Shown: positions 1 to 8,280, numbered from the stretch's first letter. The stretch: 50,274 nucleotides of DNA from Fusibacter paucivorans (GCF_018390735.1 NZ_JAHBCL010000032.1:1-50274), one strand, 5' to 3'. Notes: a model not told the origin generated them from the letters alone. Made by a program: numbers and translations.

Positions 1-63
1 GGGTGGCTTAGACATAGTGTAGCCTATCCAGTGATTAGGTCTTTTTGTCATGCATTTTTATTC

Positions 64-92
64 AATAATTATTCCTTGGAATTATTTTTTTT
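64..92 (+). terminator. possible terminator of a gene left of the window
   Basis: A 7-bp A/T-only stem (AATAATT 64-70 with AATTATT 80-86) is followed by a run of eight T. The stem is weak but the T tract fits an intrinsic terminator for a plus-strand gene ending before the window. The rest of 1-350 is AT-rich leader DNA with only a second small inverted repeat (AAGACT 93-98 / AGTCTT 114-119); I could not place a convincing promoter for the gene at 351. Confidence 0.3.
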
Positions 93-350
93 AAGACTTG
101 ACTTTTTATAGTTAGTCTTTCTATTAATCTATTTCATACATGCATTATGCCCGCTTTTGGAGAGCAATAATCTCAATTGCTCAAAAAATCATACGACTTT
201 GTAAAAATCAAGTGTAAAACAATGAATTTTTTATGGAAAACAATTGATTTTAGAGTGCTTTTGGGATTACACTATACAGTAGGTATCAAATTGTAAATGA
301 GATCAATTAATGTGTATAAGACAAGAAATTAGGAACCGGAAAGGATTAAA

Positions 351-1364
351 ATGTTATCATTTGTTAGAAGTGGCCCCAAAATTCTCGTCATTCAACCCAG
401 AGATTTTCAGAAACTTAAAAAGTTCATCCAATTGAATTTTTCATGCAAAAAAATACCTGAAGATGTACAGACCTTCGAAGATGTTATTTCAGAAGCGTCA
501 TATGATCAAACGGTTGTCTATATGGTTGACAATGCGGCAGATAACGTCGACGGCTTTGACATTGAACGAACCATGATCATCAGTGAGGGTGATAACAACT
601 TCTTTATGCACTCCATTAATCAGGGGGGCGCATCTGAGATTGCGTACATTCGAAAAGGACCGCGGATCGTGATTATGAAAGTGCTGGGAGATATGGATGG
701 GACGGTACGCTCCGTATCTGAAGACTTTGGTGCAATGTCCGAACCGACACGCCAAATCTTTCATCGCCATTCAGATGGGACCATCGTCTGTTTTACACGT
801 GTTAATATCAATCGAAAAGTGCAGTTTGAAGAATTTTATGAACATGCATTCTACACGAAGACGCATTTTACAGAAGTTATTGACAGTATTGATCACCATG
901 GACTCAAATACATTAATCGCAATGTTGGCAGTGACATGTGGTATGAGTTGACACTTAAGATTTATGACGAAAAGGAAGCTTATAAAATTCAGTATGATCG
1001 TCTGACATACATTCTCGATCACGTTGGTTCAAATTTAATTTTAAAAGAAGGGTGGAGTGAAGAGACGAGACGTCTTTTTCAAACTGTGGGCATTTATAAA
1101 ATCACGCTGTTTACTCATTTAGCGCCCGTTGAAATAAAGAAGATACTCCTGTCGCTTGAATATTTGGAAAATGGCGAGCGAATCGTGGATTTTGATGTTT
1201 TCTACAATAAAAAACGAATACGCTGGGAAGATGTACAATTGCCGAATATTCGAAAGCGTTCAGCCCTGAGTCTTCACTATCGGCATGAGCTTTATAAACA
1301 GCTTGAATCCGATGTGATTCTTGGGTTAAAATCCATGGAGGATTATATATTTGCATCGCGATAG
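351..1364 (+). CDS. hypothetical protein, 337 aa, family not recognised
   Basis: A single open frame of 337 codons with good coding character and a purine-rich ribosome binding site (GGAAAGG) about 6 nt before the ATG. I do not recognise the family. The protein looks soluble: there is no signal peptide or membrane segment, and charged and hydrophobic residues alternate as in a globular alpha/beta protein. The C-terminal third is rich in Arg, Lys and Tyr. No cysteine cluster, Walker motif or HTH is evident. It stands alone: about 350 bp of non-coding DNA precede it, and a promoter-like element and a hairpin with a T tract separate it from the metallo-hydrolase gene. No function is assigned. 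Confidence 0.75.
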   Translation: MLSFVRSGPKILVIQPRDFQKLKKFIQLNFSCKKIPEDVQTFEDVISEASYDQTVVYMVDNAADNVDGFDIERTMIISEGDNNFFMHSINQGGASEIAYIRKGPRIVIMKVLGDMDGTVRSVSEDFGAMSEPTRQIFHRHSDGTIVCFTRVNINRKVQFEEFYEHAFYTKTHFTEVIDSIDHHGLKYINRNVGSDMWYELTLKIYDEKEAYKIQYDRLTYILDHVGSNLILKEGWSEETRRLFQTVGIYKITLFTHLAPVEIKKILLSLEYLENGERIVDFDVFYNKKRIRWEDVQLPNIRKRSALSLHYRHELYKQLESDVILGLKSMEDYIFASR

Positions 1365-1388
1365 TGTGGTGCAAAGCGATTTCAAATT

Positions 1389-1397
1389 TGATATAAT
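1389..1397 (+). promoter_or_regulatory. extended -10 promoter candidate for the 1483 operon
   Basis: TGATATAAT is an extended -10 element (TG-N-TATAAT). No good -35 hexamer is present at 16-18 bp, which is common for extended -10 promoters. Transcription would start near 1404, ahead of the hairpin at 1442-1467. Confidence 0.45.
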
Positions 1398-1441
1398 AGT
1401 TGTAGGTTTATCCAATATTTGGACTGAACAACGTATATGAT

Positions 1442-1467
1442 AAGCTGACGATATGTCAGCTTTTTTT
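1442..1467 (+). terminator. intrinsic terminator or attenuator before the UPF0173 gene
   Basis: AAGCTGAC (1442-1449) pairs perfectly with GTCAGCTT (1455-1462) around a 5-nt loop and runs into seven T. It can end the transcript of the 351-1364 gene. Because a promoter-like element lies upstream of it at 1389-1397, it would also sit inside the leader of the next gene and could attenuate it. Confidence 0.7.
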
Positions 1468-1482
1468 AACAAGGAGGGCATA

Positions 1483-2169
1483 ATGAATATTACTTATCTC
1501 GGGCACGCAGCCTTCGAAATGATTACGAATCATGCAAATCTTTTAATTGATCCCTTCATTGACAATGGTCACACATCAAAGAAGGTAGAAGACTTCAAAG
1601 ACACGACTTATATTCTCGTGACGCATGGACACAGCGACCATGTCGGTTCGACACCTGAAATTGCAAACCTTTCCGGTGCAACTGTCATCTCGAATGCAGA
1701 GCTTTCAACGCATTTTTCCGGTATGGGACTTAAAACGCATAGTATGCATATTGGTGGTAAAGCCCATTTTAATTTCGGCAACGTCAAAATGACGCCGGCA
1801 TTGCATGGTTCATCCATTGTTATTGATGGCAAAATGCATGAGGGCGGCAATCCATGCGGTTTTGTGGTCATGGCAGATGGCTTGAAAGTTTATCATGCAG
1901 GCGATACCGGTCTTAGTATGGAAATGATGCTTTTAGAAGATATGAATGTGGATCTTGCGATCTTGCCGATCGGCGGCAATTTTACCATGGACATTGAAGA
2001 TGCTGTGAAAGCGGTGGCTATGATCAAGCCAAAGCGTGTCATGCCGATGCACTTCAATACTTTTCCGGTAATACAGTCAAATCCGGAATATTTCAAGAAA
2101 CAAGTAGAACAATTGGGATTAGGTATAGAAGTTATCCTTTTAGATGCCGATCAGACCATGACTTTATAA
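1483..2169 (+). CDS. UPF0173-type metal-dependent hydrolase
   Basis: A 228-residue protein of the metallo-beta-lactamase superfamily, UPF0173 (YtkL-like) group, predicted to be a soluble metal-dependent hydrolase of unknown substrate. Visible motifs are the N-terminal YLGHAAF strand, the metal-binding THGHSDHVG motif (HxHxDH) near residue 47, the YHAGDTG aspartate strand in the middle, and MPMHFNTFP near the C-terminus carrying the last metal His. ATG 1483 is chosen because AAGGAGGG lies 5 nt upstream. An earlier in-frame ATG at 1453 falls in the loop of the terminator hairpin and has no ribosome binding site. truA follows with a gap of one base, so the two are probably co-transcribed. Confidence 0.85.
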   Translation: MNITYLGHAAFEMITNHANLLIDPFIDNGHTSKKVEDFKDTTYILVTHGHSDHVGSTPEIANLSGATVISNAELSTHFSGMGLKTHSMHIGGKAHFNFGNVKMTPALHGSSIVIDGKMHEGGNPCGFVVMADGLKVYHAGDTGLSMEMMLLEDMNVDLAILPIGGNFTMDIEDAVKAVAMIKPKRVMPMHFNTFPVIQSNPEYFKKQVEQLGLGIEVILLDADQTMTL

Positions 2170-2170
2170 T

Positions 2171-2926
2171 ATGACGATGCTTAAAACAATAAAATACCGT
2201 ATGACCGTAAGCTATGACGGGACGCGTTACAAGGGCTGGCAAAGGCTAAAACAGACGCGGGAAACCATACAGGATAAAATTGAAAGTGTCCTTTCGCGGT
2301 ACTTTGATGAAGCGATTGTCATTGACGGCGCCGGTCGAACAGATGCTGGTGTTCATGCGCGTGCGCAGGTTTGCAGTTTTTCAGCACCAGAGACGGAGGT
2401 AGTCGTATTGCAGCAATATATGAACCGCTATCTTCCTGAAGATATTGCCGTAACGGCAGTAACGCAGGCTGATTCGCGTTTTCATGCCCGATTTAATGCG
2501 GTTTCGAAGACATATGCTTACATGCTTTGGACGGCACCGTACCCGCCTATTTTCGAAAGACAGTATGTGTTGCAGGTTGCGGAGCCGATTGATTTGGCGC
2601 GAATGGAAGCATGTGCTGCCTATTTAATTGGCCGACATGATTTTAAGGGCTTCTGCACTGATAAAACAAAAAAGTCGACCGTGAGAACCATACATAAAAT
2701 TGTGTTTGAACGGCAAGAGCACATCATAACTTGTCGATTTACCGGAGATGGCTTTCTTTATAATATGGTAAGAATTCTCATGGGAACCCTTTTGGAAGTT
2801 GGTAAAGGCAAGCGCGAGCCAGAGAGCGTTTTAGAGGTATTAGAGCATTTGGACAGACGCTATGCTGGTGAGACGGCGCCGGCTCAGGGGCTTATCCTTG
2901 AAGTTGTTGACTATGAAGGGGATTGA
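2171..2926 (+). CDS. truA: tRNA pseudouridine synthase A (TruA)
   Basis: TruA converts U38-U40 of tRNA anticodon stems to pseudouridine in the cytoplasm. The 251-residue length is typical. The N-terminus has the family start (YRMTVSYDGTRYKGWQ), and the catalytic motif GAGRTDAGVHA carries the nucleophilic Asp at about residue 57. A second conserved block (FHARFNAVSKTYAY) and the C-terminal GDGFLYNMVRILMGTLLEVGKG are intact. The start at 2171 lies one base after the stop of the metallo-hydrolase; ATG 2177 is an alternative. No clear ribosome binding site is present, consistent with translational coupling. Confidence 0.93.
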   Translation: MTMLKTIKYRMTVSYDGTRYKGWQRLKQTRETIQDKIESVLSRYFDEAIVIDGAGRTDAGVHARAQVCSFSAPETEVVVLQQYMNRYLPEDIAVTAVTQADSRFHARFNAVSKTYAYMLWTAPYPPIFERQYVLQVAEPIDLARMEACAAYLIGRHDFKGFCTDKTKKSTVRTIHKIVFERQEHIITCRFTGDGFLYNMVRILMGTLLEVGKGKREPESVLEVLEHLDRRYAGETAPAQGLILEVVDYEGD

Positions 2927-2954
2927 TTTTTAGACGGATTGGTAAATGTAAACA

Positions 2955-2993
2955 AATGCAGGCGGCGCTGGGCGTGTCTGCATTCCCTTTTTT
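2955..2993 (+). terminator. possible terminator between truA and larC
   Basis: AATGCAG (2955-2961) pairs with CTGCATT (2978-2984) around a GC-rich 16-nt loop and is followed by CCCTTTTTT. It may end the truA transcript or only reduce read-through into larC. Confidence 0.4.
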
Positions 2994-3010
2994 ACATGGA
3001 AGAGGTAGCG

Positions 3011-4414
3011 ATGAAAATATTATATTACGATTGTTTTGCAGGGATCAGTGGTGATATGAACTTAGGGGCAATGATAGATTTGGGTGTTTCTGAAGTCCAT
3101 TTAAGAAGCGAACTCAGCAAACTTGGTCTTGATGATGAATTTGAGCTCGTCATAACACGAAAACAAAAAATGGGCATTGAAGGGACGAAGGTAGATGTGC
3201 TGTTAACCCATGAAACGGTTGAACACGATCACAGCCATGATGGTCACCATCACCATGATGATCACCATCATGACGACCACCATCATGACGACCGGCATCA
3301 CGACGGGCATACACACGAGCACAGCCATTCGCATAGACATGATAATGATCATGAAAGTCATGCCCACGACTTGCATGATCATCATCACGATCCGCATTCA
3401 CACGAACATTCACACGAACATTCACACGGACACTCACATGAGCAATCCCACGATCATCACCACCACCGAAATTATCCGGATATCGTTGCAAGAATTGAAA
3501 ACAGTACGCTGAGTGAACGTGTCAAATACGATAGTTTAGAGATGTTTAGAAGACTGGCTGTTGCTGAGGGAAAGGTACATGGCAAGCCAATTGAAGACGT
3601 TCATTTTCATGAAGTAGGCGCAGTAGACTCGATTGTAGACATCGTTGGCGCGGCAATTTGCATGTCGGCACTGGCGGTAGACGCTGTTCAAAGCGCTCCT
3701 ATTGAAACCGGCAGCGGTTTTGTAAAATGTGCTCACGGTCTTATGCCGATTCCTGCACCTGCAACGGCTGAAATGCTAAAAGGCGTCCCTATGGTTTCAA
3801 AGGTTCACGGCAAGGAAATGACGACGCCGACGGGGGCAACTATACTCAATTATTATGTGGAACACTATACAATGGAACGCCGGTTTAAAATAGAAAAAAT
3901 AGGTTATGGTCTAGGAACGCGCGATATGGCTATTCCCAACGTGCTTCGCGTCTTTATTGCCGAGACGGAAACAGTTGAGGCAAAACAGTGGATAATCGAG
4001 GCAAATATTGATGATATGAGTTCTGAGATGCTTGTCTTTGCATCAGACCGTTTGTTTGCCGGTGGGGCACTTGATGTCTTTATGACGCCGATTGTCATGA
4101 AGAAAGGACGTCCTGCAAGCATGATTTCAATTCTGTCAAGGCAGCATGATCTCGAGAAACTTGAACAAATACTCTTTGAGGAAACCACAACCATTGGACT
4201 TCGTAAATATCCTGTTGAAAAGCGAATGCTGAAACGATCGTTCGAGGAACTTGAGACGCCTTATGGTGTCGTCACGGTTAAACGCGCCTATCTCAATGGG
4301 GTCTGTGTCAATGCCAAACCCGAATATGAGCAGTGCAAGGCCATTGCCAATGAAAAGGGAATCAGCCTGCAAAGATTGTTGAAAGAAATTGAGATGCTGA
4401 TTAAATGGTCTTAA
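3011..4414 (+). CDS. larC: LarC-type nickel insertion protein (nickel-pincer cofactor)
   Basis: LarC is the CTP-dependent cyclometallase that inserts nickel into pyridinium-3,5-bisthiocarboxylate mononucleotide, the last step of nickel-pincer nucleotide synthesis. The 467-residue protein begins with the family N-terminus YYDCFAGISGDMNLGAMIDLG and later shows FHEVGAVDSIVDIVGAA, TPTGATIL and EANIDDMSSE. It is one continuous frame, whereas some LarC proteins are made as two parts by frameshifting. Residues about 66-153 form a striking low-complexity insert with about 42 histidines in roughly 86 residues, mixed with Asp, Glu and Ser, probably a nickel-binding or storage region. ATG 3011 is chosen because it gives the conserved N-terminus behind AGAGGTAG; an earlier ATG at 2939 would add 24 atypical residues across a hairpin. 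larE and larB follow. Confidence 0.9.
   Translation: MKILYYDCFAGISGDMNLGAMIDLGVSEVHLRSELSKLGLDDEFELVITRKQKMGIEGTKVDVLLTHETVEHDHSHDGHHHHDDHHHDDHHHDDRHHDGHTHEHSHSHRHDNDHESHAHDLHDHHHDPHSHEHSHEHSHGHSHEQSHDHHHHRNYPDIVARIENSTLSERVKYDSLEMFRRLAVAEGKVHGKPIEDVHFHEVGAVDSIVDIVGAAICMSALAVDAVQSAPIETGSGFVKCAHGLMPIPAPATAEMLKGVPMVSKVHGKEMTTPTGATILNYYVEHYTMERRFKIEKIGYGLGTRDMAIPNVLRVFIAETETVEAKQWIIEANIDDMSSEMLVFASDRLFAGGALDVFMTPIVMKKGRPASMISILSRQHDLEKLEQILFEETTTIGLRKYPVEKRMLKRSFEELETPYGVVTVKRAYLNGVCVNAKPEYEQCKAIANEKGISLQRLLKEIEMLIKWS
3220..3470 (+). repeat. histidine-rich low-complexity coding repeat in larC
   Basis: The segment is built from CAC/CAT-rich units, including near-identical 12-nt copies of ATTCACACGAAC around 3397-3440. 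It encodes the His/Asp-rich insert of LarC. Its periodicity creates long spurious open frames on both strands. Confidence 0.8.
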
Positions 4415-4502
4415 CGGTAACGTTAAAACGGCAGAGGCATGTTTATTGATTGTAACATCGCATTGCAATCAAATTGATCTGCAAATGAAAGAGGGAATTG
4501 AA

Positions 4503-5342
4503 ATGTTAGAAAAAGTGATGATGCAGAAATATGAAGCGCTGAAAATGAGATTGAAGGATATGGCGCCTGTTGCCGTCGCCTTTTCGGGTGGTGTGGACAG
4601 CACGTTTCTGCTCAAAGCGGCACATGATGCGCTTGGGGATGACGCATGTGCCATTACAGTTGAAGCACCCTATATTGCAACTTGGGAATTGGATGAAGCC
4701 AATATGCTGACGGAATCAATGGGTGTTCAGCATATACATTTATCGCTTGCGATTCCGGAGAGCATCACGCATAATCCTGAAAATCGCTGTTACTTGTGCA
4801 AAACAGCTGTGTTTACAGCGATTAAACAGACTGCGGCTGAACGCGGTTTTAAGACCGTTGTGGACGGATCGAATGCAGATGATTTACAGGATTATCGTCC
4901 TGGGATGCAGGCGTTAAAAGAACTGGGAGTTGAAAGCCCAATGCTGGCAGTCGGCCTGACAAAGCAAGAGATTCGGACACTTTCCAAAATGCTGAAACTG
5001 CCGACGTGGGATAAACCGCCGTATGCGTGTCTTTTAACGCGCTTGCCCTACCAGACGGAAGTGGTGACGGATGTCTTAAGGCGCATTGAAAAATCAGAAA
5101 AATATCTGATGGATAAGGGGATTCGCGCTGTTCGTGTGAGAACGCACGGTGATCTTGCACGAATTGAAGCGAATTCAAGTGAACTGCCAAAACTATTGTT
5201 GCCGGAGACCATGAGAGCGGTTAATGAAGCGCTTATCGCTTTTGGCTTTAAACACGTAACACTGGATCTTGCAGGCTACCGCATGGGGAGTTTTAATGAA
5301 ACACTTACAGAAATGAAACCGTTATCTGAGCAAGATTCATAA
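4503..5342 (+). CDS. larE: LarE-type sulfur transferase, three-cysteine form
   Basis: LarE adenylates the pyridinium carboxylates and replaces them by thiocarboxylates during nickel-pincer cofactor synthesis. The 279-residue protein has the PP-loop SGGVDS at residues 28-33. It carries Cys96 and Cys99 (NRCYLCK) and Cys176 (PPYACLL). Cys176 alone is the sacrificial sulfur donor in the Lactobacillus-type enzyme; a CxxC plus this cysteine is the arrangement known from [4Fe-4S]-dependent LarE such as that of Thermotoga. So this copy is probably the cluster-dependent, catalytic form (inference). ATG 4503 follows a GAGGG site; upstream codons from 4446 do not resemble the family. It sits between larC and larB. 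Confidence 0.9.
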   Translation: MLEKVMMQKYEALKMRLKDMAPVAVAFSGGVDSTFLLKAAHDALGDDACAITVEAPYIATWELDEANMLTESMGVQHIHLSLAIPESITHNPENRCYLCKTAVFTAIKQTAAERGFKTVVDGSNADDLQDYRPGMQALKELGVESPMLAVGLTKQEIRTLSKMLKLPTWDKPPYACLLTRLPYQTEVVTDVLRRIEKSEKYLMDKGIRAVRVRTHGDLARIEANSSELPKLLLPETMRAVNEALIAFGFKHVTLDLAGYRMGSFNETLTEMKPLSEQDS

Positions 5343-5401
5343 TGCGTTGTTTAATCAATTACAGTGAAAAGTGACGCATCTTTAATAAAGGGAAAGATCA
5401 A

Positions 5402-6160
5402 ATGGGGGATAGCCGGATGAATGAGAATAAACATGCACTGCTGGAAGCATATAAAGCGGGTGCAATGACAACCGATGAGGTGATTGCACAATTAGACAAA
5501 ACGGATTTGCAGGAAATGGGTTTTGCCACGCTGGATCATCACCGTGCTGAACGCGTTGGCTATCCGGAAGTCATTTATTGTGAGCATAAAACGACACCGC
5601 AAGTGGCGGCAATATTTAAGGCGCTCGCTGTAAAGGGACATAATGTACTGGCCACGCGCATATCAAAAGAAGCTGCGGAAGCTGTTTTAAATGATTTTCC
5701 ATCGGCAAGGTATAATCCCCTTGGCAGAACTGTTGCACTCTATCAGGGTATTCAAAAGGAGACGCCGCACAAAATTGCCATCGTCTCTGCCGGTACATCG
5801 GATTTAAATGTCGTGGAAGAGGCCTATGAAACGGTGCTGTGCTTTGGCAATCGCGTCGATAAAATTGTTGATGTGGGCGTTGCCGGCATTCATCGGCTGT
5901 TTAATAAGCTTGAACTGATCCGTGAAGCGCGCGTCATTATAGTCGTCGCAGGCATGGAGGGTGCACTGGCAAGTGTCCTAGGCGGTCTCGTCGATAAACC
6001 TGTGATCGCCGTTCCCACCAGTGTCGGCTACGGCGCAAGCTTTAATGGTCTAAGTGCGCTGCTGACGATGCTCAACAGCTGTGCCAGCGGTATAACGGTT
6101 GTAAACATTGACAATGGATTTGGCGCAGCCTATGCGGCATCACAGATCAATCAGCTGTAA
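5402..6160 (+). CDS. larB: LarB-type carboxylase/hydrolase of nickel-pincer cofactor synthesis
   Basis: LarB carboxylates nicotinic acid adenine dinucleotide and hydrolyses the phosphoanhydride, giving pyridinium-3,5-biscarboxylic acid mononucleotide, the first committed step of the cofactor. The 252-residue protein has the short N-terminal helix region and a PurE-like C-terminal half: IVSAGTSDLNVVEEA, GVAGIHRL, VVAGMEGALASVLGGL, VIAVPTSVGYGASFNGL and the closing NIDNGFGAAYAAS. ATG 5402 lies just after AAGGGAAAG; ATG 5417, with GGGGGAT upstream, is an equally possible start. It ends the larC-larE-larB set. No larA follows, so the racemase or other client enzyme must be encoded elsewhere. Confidence 0.9.
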   Translation: MGDSRMNENKHALLEAYKAGAMTTDEVIAQLDKTDLQEMGFATLDHHRAERVGYPEVIYCEHKTTPQVAAIFKALAVKGHNVLATRISKEAAEAVLNDFPSARYNPLGRTVALYQGIQKETPHKIAIVSAGTSDLNVVEEAYETVLCFGNRVDKIVDVGVAGIHRLFNKLELIREARVIIVVAGMEGALASVLGGLVDKPVIAVPTSVGYGASFNGLSALLTMLNSCASGITVVNIDNGFGAAYAASQINQL

Positions 6161-6225
6161 ATACAATAGTCAACTAAGAAACAGCAGGCCTAGTGATGCC
6201 TGTTGTCTGTGGAAGGAATAAGGAA

Positions 6226-6405
6226 ATGAGCTGAAGGGAAATACCGCTCTTTCTCGTCAACGTGATACTCGGATTAGCGGCAATGGTCGCTTTAATGCTG
6301 GCTTTGTTTTCGCCGATTGGCTGGTGCGGCTTTTTTGTGGTCATCATTTTTGGCATTTTAATCAACGCGCTGTATCTGTATCTTAACAGGCGATTTTTTA
6401 AATAA
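6226..6405 (+). pseudogene. small membrane protein ORF interrupted by an in-frame TGA at codon 3
   Basis: Starting at ATG 6226, right after GGAAGGAATAAGGAA, the frame reads Met-Ser-TGA-Arg-Glu-Ile-Pro and then stays open for 56 more codons to TAA 6403. The product would be about 59 residues with two hydrophobic segments (LFLVNVILGLAAMVALMLAL and WCGFFVVIIFGILI) and the basic tail YLNRRFFK. TGA differs by one base from the Trp codon TGG, so this is most simply a nonsense mutation of a two-helix membrane protein. Re-initiation at GTG 6262 is possible. Selenocysteine or recoding is conceivable, but I saw no SECIS-like element and did not fold the region. It lies between larB and a terminator-like hairpin. 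The family is unknown. Confidence 0.45.
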
Positions 6406-6454
6406 TGCAATTGACTTAAATCATTTATGCATCGAGAAATGAGAATCGTGTTGT

Positions 6455-6503
6455 AAAGACATTTGGTTTTTGACATTCGTCAAGATTAGATGTCTTTCTT
6501 TTT
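6455..6503 (+). terminator. terminator after larB / small membrane ORF
   Basis: An outer 8-bp stem (AAAGACAT 6455-6462 with ATGTCTTT 6490-6497) encloses an inner TTGAC/GTCAA hairpin (6470-6483) and is followed by a T-rich tail. It separates the lar region from hcp. Confidence 0.6.
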
Positions 6504-6518
6504 GTAACATAGGTTACA
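6503..6518 (+). promoter_or_regulatory. palindromic operator upstream of hcp (CRP/FNR-family, HcpR-like)
   Basis: TGTAAC-ATAG-GTTACA is a perfect 6-4-6 inverted repeat 113 bp before the hcp start. Its geometry is that of a CRP/FNR-family site, and the half-site resembles what I recall being proposed for HcpR in clostridia, the nitrosative-stress activator of hcp. No regulator gene is in the window, so the assignment is inference. Confidence 0.6.
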
Positions 6519-6630
6519 TACATTGTCTTTGAAAATCGTTAAAATGAATTTGAAATTGAATTTGAATTTAAAAAATAACCGAAGTATATGAAACATCCAC
6601 GTGAAAACAAAAATCGAAAGGGGATCTATC

Positions 6631-8280
6631 ATGGCAGATCAAAAAATGTTTTGTTTCCAATGTCAAGAAGCGAGTAAAGGCACAGGCTGTACGCAAATCG
6701 GGGTTTGCGGCAAATCCGATGAAGTTGCAAATTTACAGGATTTACTGGTCTATACATTAAAAGGCGTTGCCATATTTAGCAGTACGGCGCGCGCTAATCA
6801 ATTGCCGGTTAATGATGCGGAATACGCAATGCTGGATGGCTTATTTGCAACCATCACCAATGCGAATTTTGACAAGTATGCCATTAAAGCAAAAATTGAA
6901 AATGCGAGGACAGTAAGAGATAACCTAAGCGCTAAATTGGCAGAAGCAGGCGTCACGGTGCCGATGTCAACACATGACGCGGCGACATGGCAAGGGTCAA
7001 TTGCCGATAAAGCGGCTGCATCAGAAGTTGGTGTATTGGCAACGGCAAATGAAGATGTGCGTTCGTTGAGAGAACTTATAACCTATGGCCTCAAAGGTAT
7101 GGCAGCTTATGCAGAGCATGCATTGAATCAAGGCTTTGCAAAACCAGAAATCAATGCTTTTATTGAGAAGGCAATGGTTGCGACACTGGATGACAGTTTA
7201 TCAGCTGACGATTTAGTCGCGTTAACACTGGAAACAGGTAAATTTGGCGTTGATGTCATGGCACTTTTGGATGAAGCGAATACAACGGCCTATGGCAATC
7301 CGGAAATTACAGAAGTTAATATTGGCGTTGGCAGCAATCCGGGCATTTTGATTTCCGGTCACGACTTAAAAGATATGGAAGAGTTGCTGGCACAAACAGA
7401 GGGAACGGGCATTGACGTTTATACACACAGCGAAATGCTGCCGGCACATTACTATCCAGCTTTTAAAAAATACAAACACTTTGTTGGCAACTACGGCAAT
7501 GCATGGTGGCAGCAAAAAGAGGAATTTGAAACCTTTAATGGCCCTGTTCTCTTTACGACAAACTGCATCGTACCGCCAAAGGCAAGCTACAGTGACCGCG
7601 TTTATACAACGGGATCCGCTGGATTTGAAGGCTTTAAGCATATTCCAAATAGGGAAGACGGTAAGACGAAAGACTTTTCTGAAATCATTGAACATGCGAA
7701 ACGCTGTGCGGCGCCTACGGAGATTGAAACGGGCAAAATTATCGGCGGCTTTGCACATAACCAAGTACTCGCACTTGCAGATCAAGTGGTCGATGCGGTT
7801 AAAACCGGTGCAATCAAACAGTTCTTCGTTATGGCGGGCTGTGATGGTCGCATGAAGTCGAGAAATTATTACACGTCTTTTGCAGAAGCATTGCCGAAAG
7901 ATACAGTTATTCTGACGGCAGGCTGTGCAAAATACCGTTACAACAAATTGAATTTAGGCGATATCGGCGGAATCCCACGCGTACTCGACGCAGGTCAGTG
8001 CAACGATTCTTATTCGTTGGCGGTGATTGCGCTCAAGCTGAAAGAAGTCTTTGAACTCAACGACATCAACGAGCTGCCAATTTCATATAATATTGCATGG
8101 TACGAGCAAAAAGCGGTAATCGTGCTGTTGGCACTGCTCTATCTAGGTGTCAAAAACATTAAACTTGGGCCAACACTGCCTGCATTCCTGTCGCCAAATG
8201 TCGCGAAGGTACTCGTCGAAAGCTTTGGTATCAATGGTATTACAGATGTGCAGACGGATATCGTTCAATTTTTAGGTTAA
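6631..8280 (+). CDS. hcp: hybrid-cluster protein (hydroxylamine / NO reductase)
   Basis: Hcp is a cytoplasmic iron-sulfur enzyme of anaerobes that reduces hydroxylamine and nitric oxide and protects against nitrosative stress. The 549-residue protein starts with the [4Fe-4S] cysteine set C8-x2-C11-x8-C20-x5-C26. Ligands of the Fe-S-O hybrid cluster are visible in order: GHDLKDME (His), [12 protein letters not shown] (Glu), TTNCIVPP (Cys), [13 protein letters not shown] (persulfide Cys), [11 protein letters not shown] (Cys), [10 protein letters not shown] (Cys) and AWYEQKAV (Glu). ATG 6631 has GAAAGGGG upstream and gives the conserved N-terminus; the in-frame GTG at 6601 is unlikely. It is monocistronic, with a palindromic operator upstream and a strong terminator downstream. 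Confidence 0.95.
   Translation: MADQKMFCFQCQEASKGTGCTQIGVCGKSDEVANLQDLLVYTLKGVAIFSSTARANQLPVNDAEYAMLDGLFATITNANFDKYAIKAKIENARTVRDNLSAKLAEAGVTVPMSTHDAATWQGSIADKAAASEVGVLATANEDVRSLRELITYGLKGMAAYAEHALNQGFAKPEINAFIEKAMVATLDDSLSADDLVALTLETGKFGVDVMALLDEANTTAYGNPEITEVNIGVGSNPGILISGHDLKDMEELLAQTEGTGIDVYTHSEMLPAHYYPAFKKYKHFVGNYGNAWWQQKEEFETFNGPVLFTTNCIVPPKASYSDRVYTTGSAGFEGFKHIPNREDGKTKDFSEIIEHAKRCAAPTEIETGKIIGGFAHNQVLALADQVVDAVKTGAIKQFFVMAGCDGRMKSRNYYTSFAEALPKDTVILTAGCAKYRYNKLNLGDIGGIPRVLDAGQCNDSYSLAVIALKLKEVFELNDINELPISYNIAWYEQKAVIVLLALLYLGVKNIKLGPTLPAFLSPNVAKVLVESFGINGITDVQTDIVQFLG

Noticed and set aside
3150-3512. Three long open frames on both strands across the larC histidine region
   Set aside because: They are by-products of the CAC/CAT repeat, have extreme composition (Met/Ile/Val or His/Arg runs) and no ribosome binding site.
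3011-4414. A split larC needing programmed frameshifting
   Set aside because: The frame is continuous from the conserved N-terminus to the C-terminus, so no frameshift is required.
6174-6476. Minus-strand 100-codon frame after larB
   Set aside because: It is the complement of the small membrane ORF and spans a terminator-like hairpin, with no ribosome binding site.
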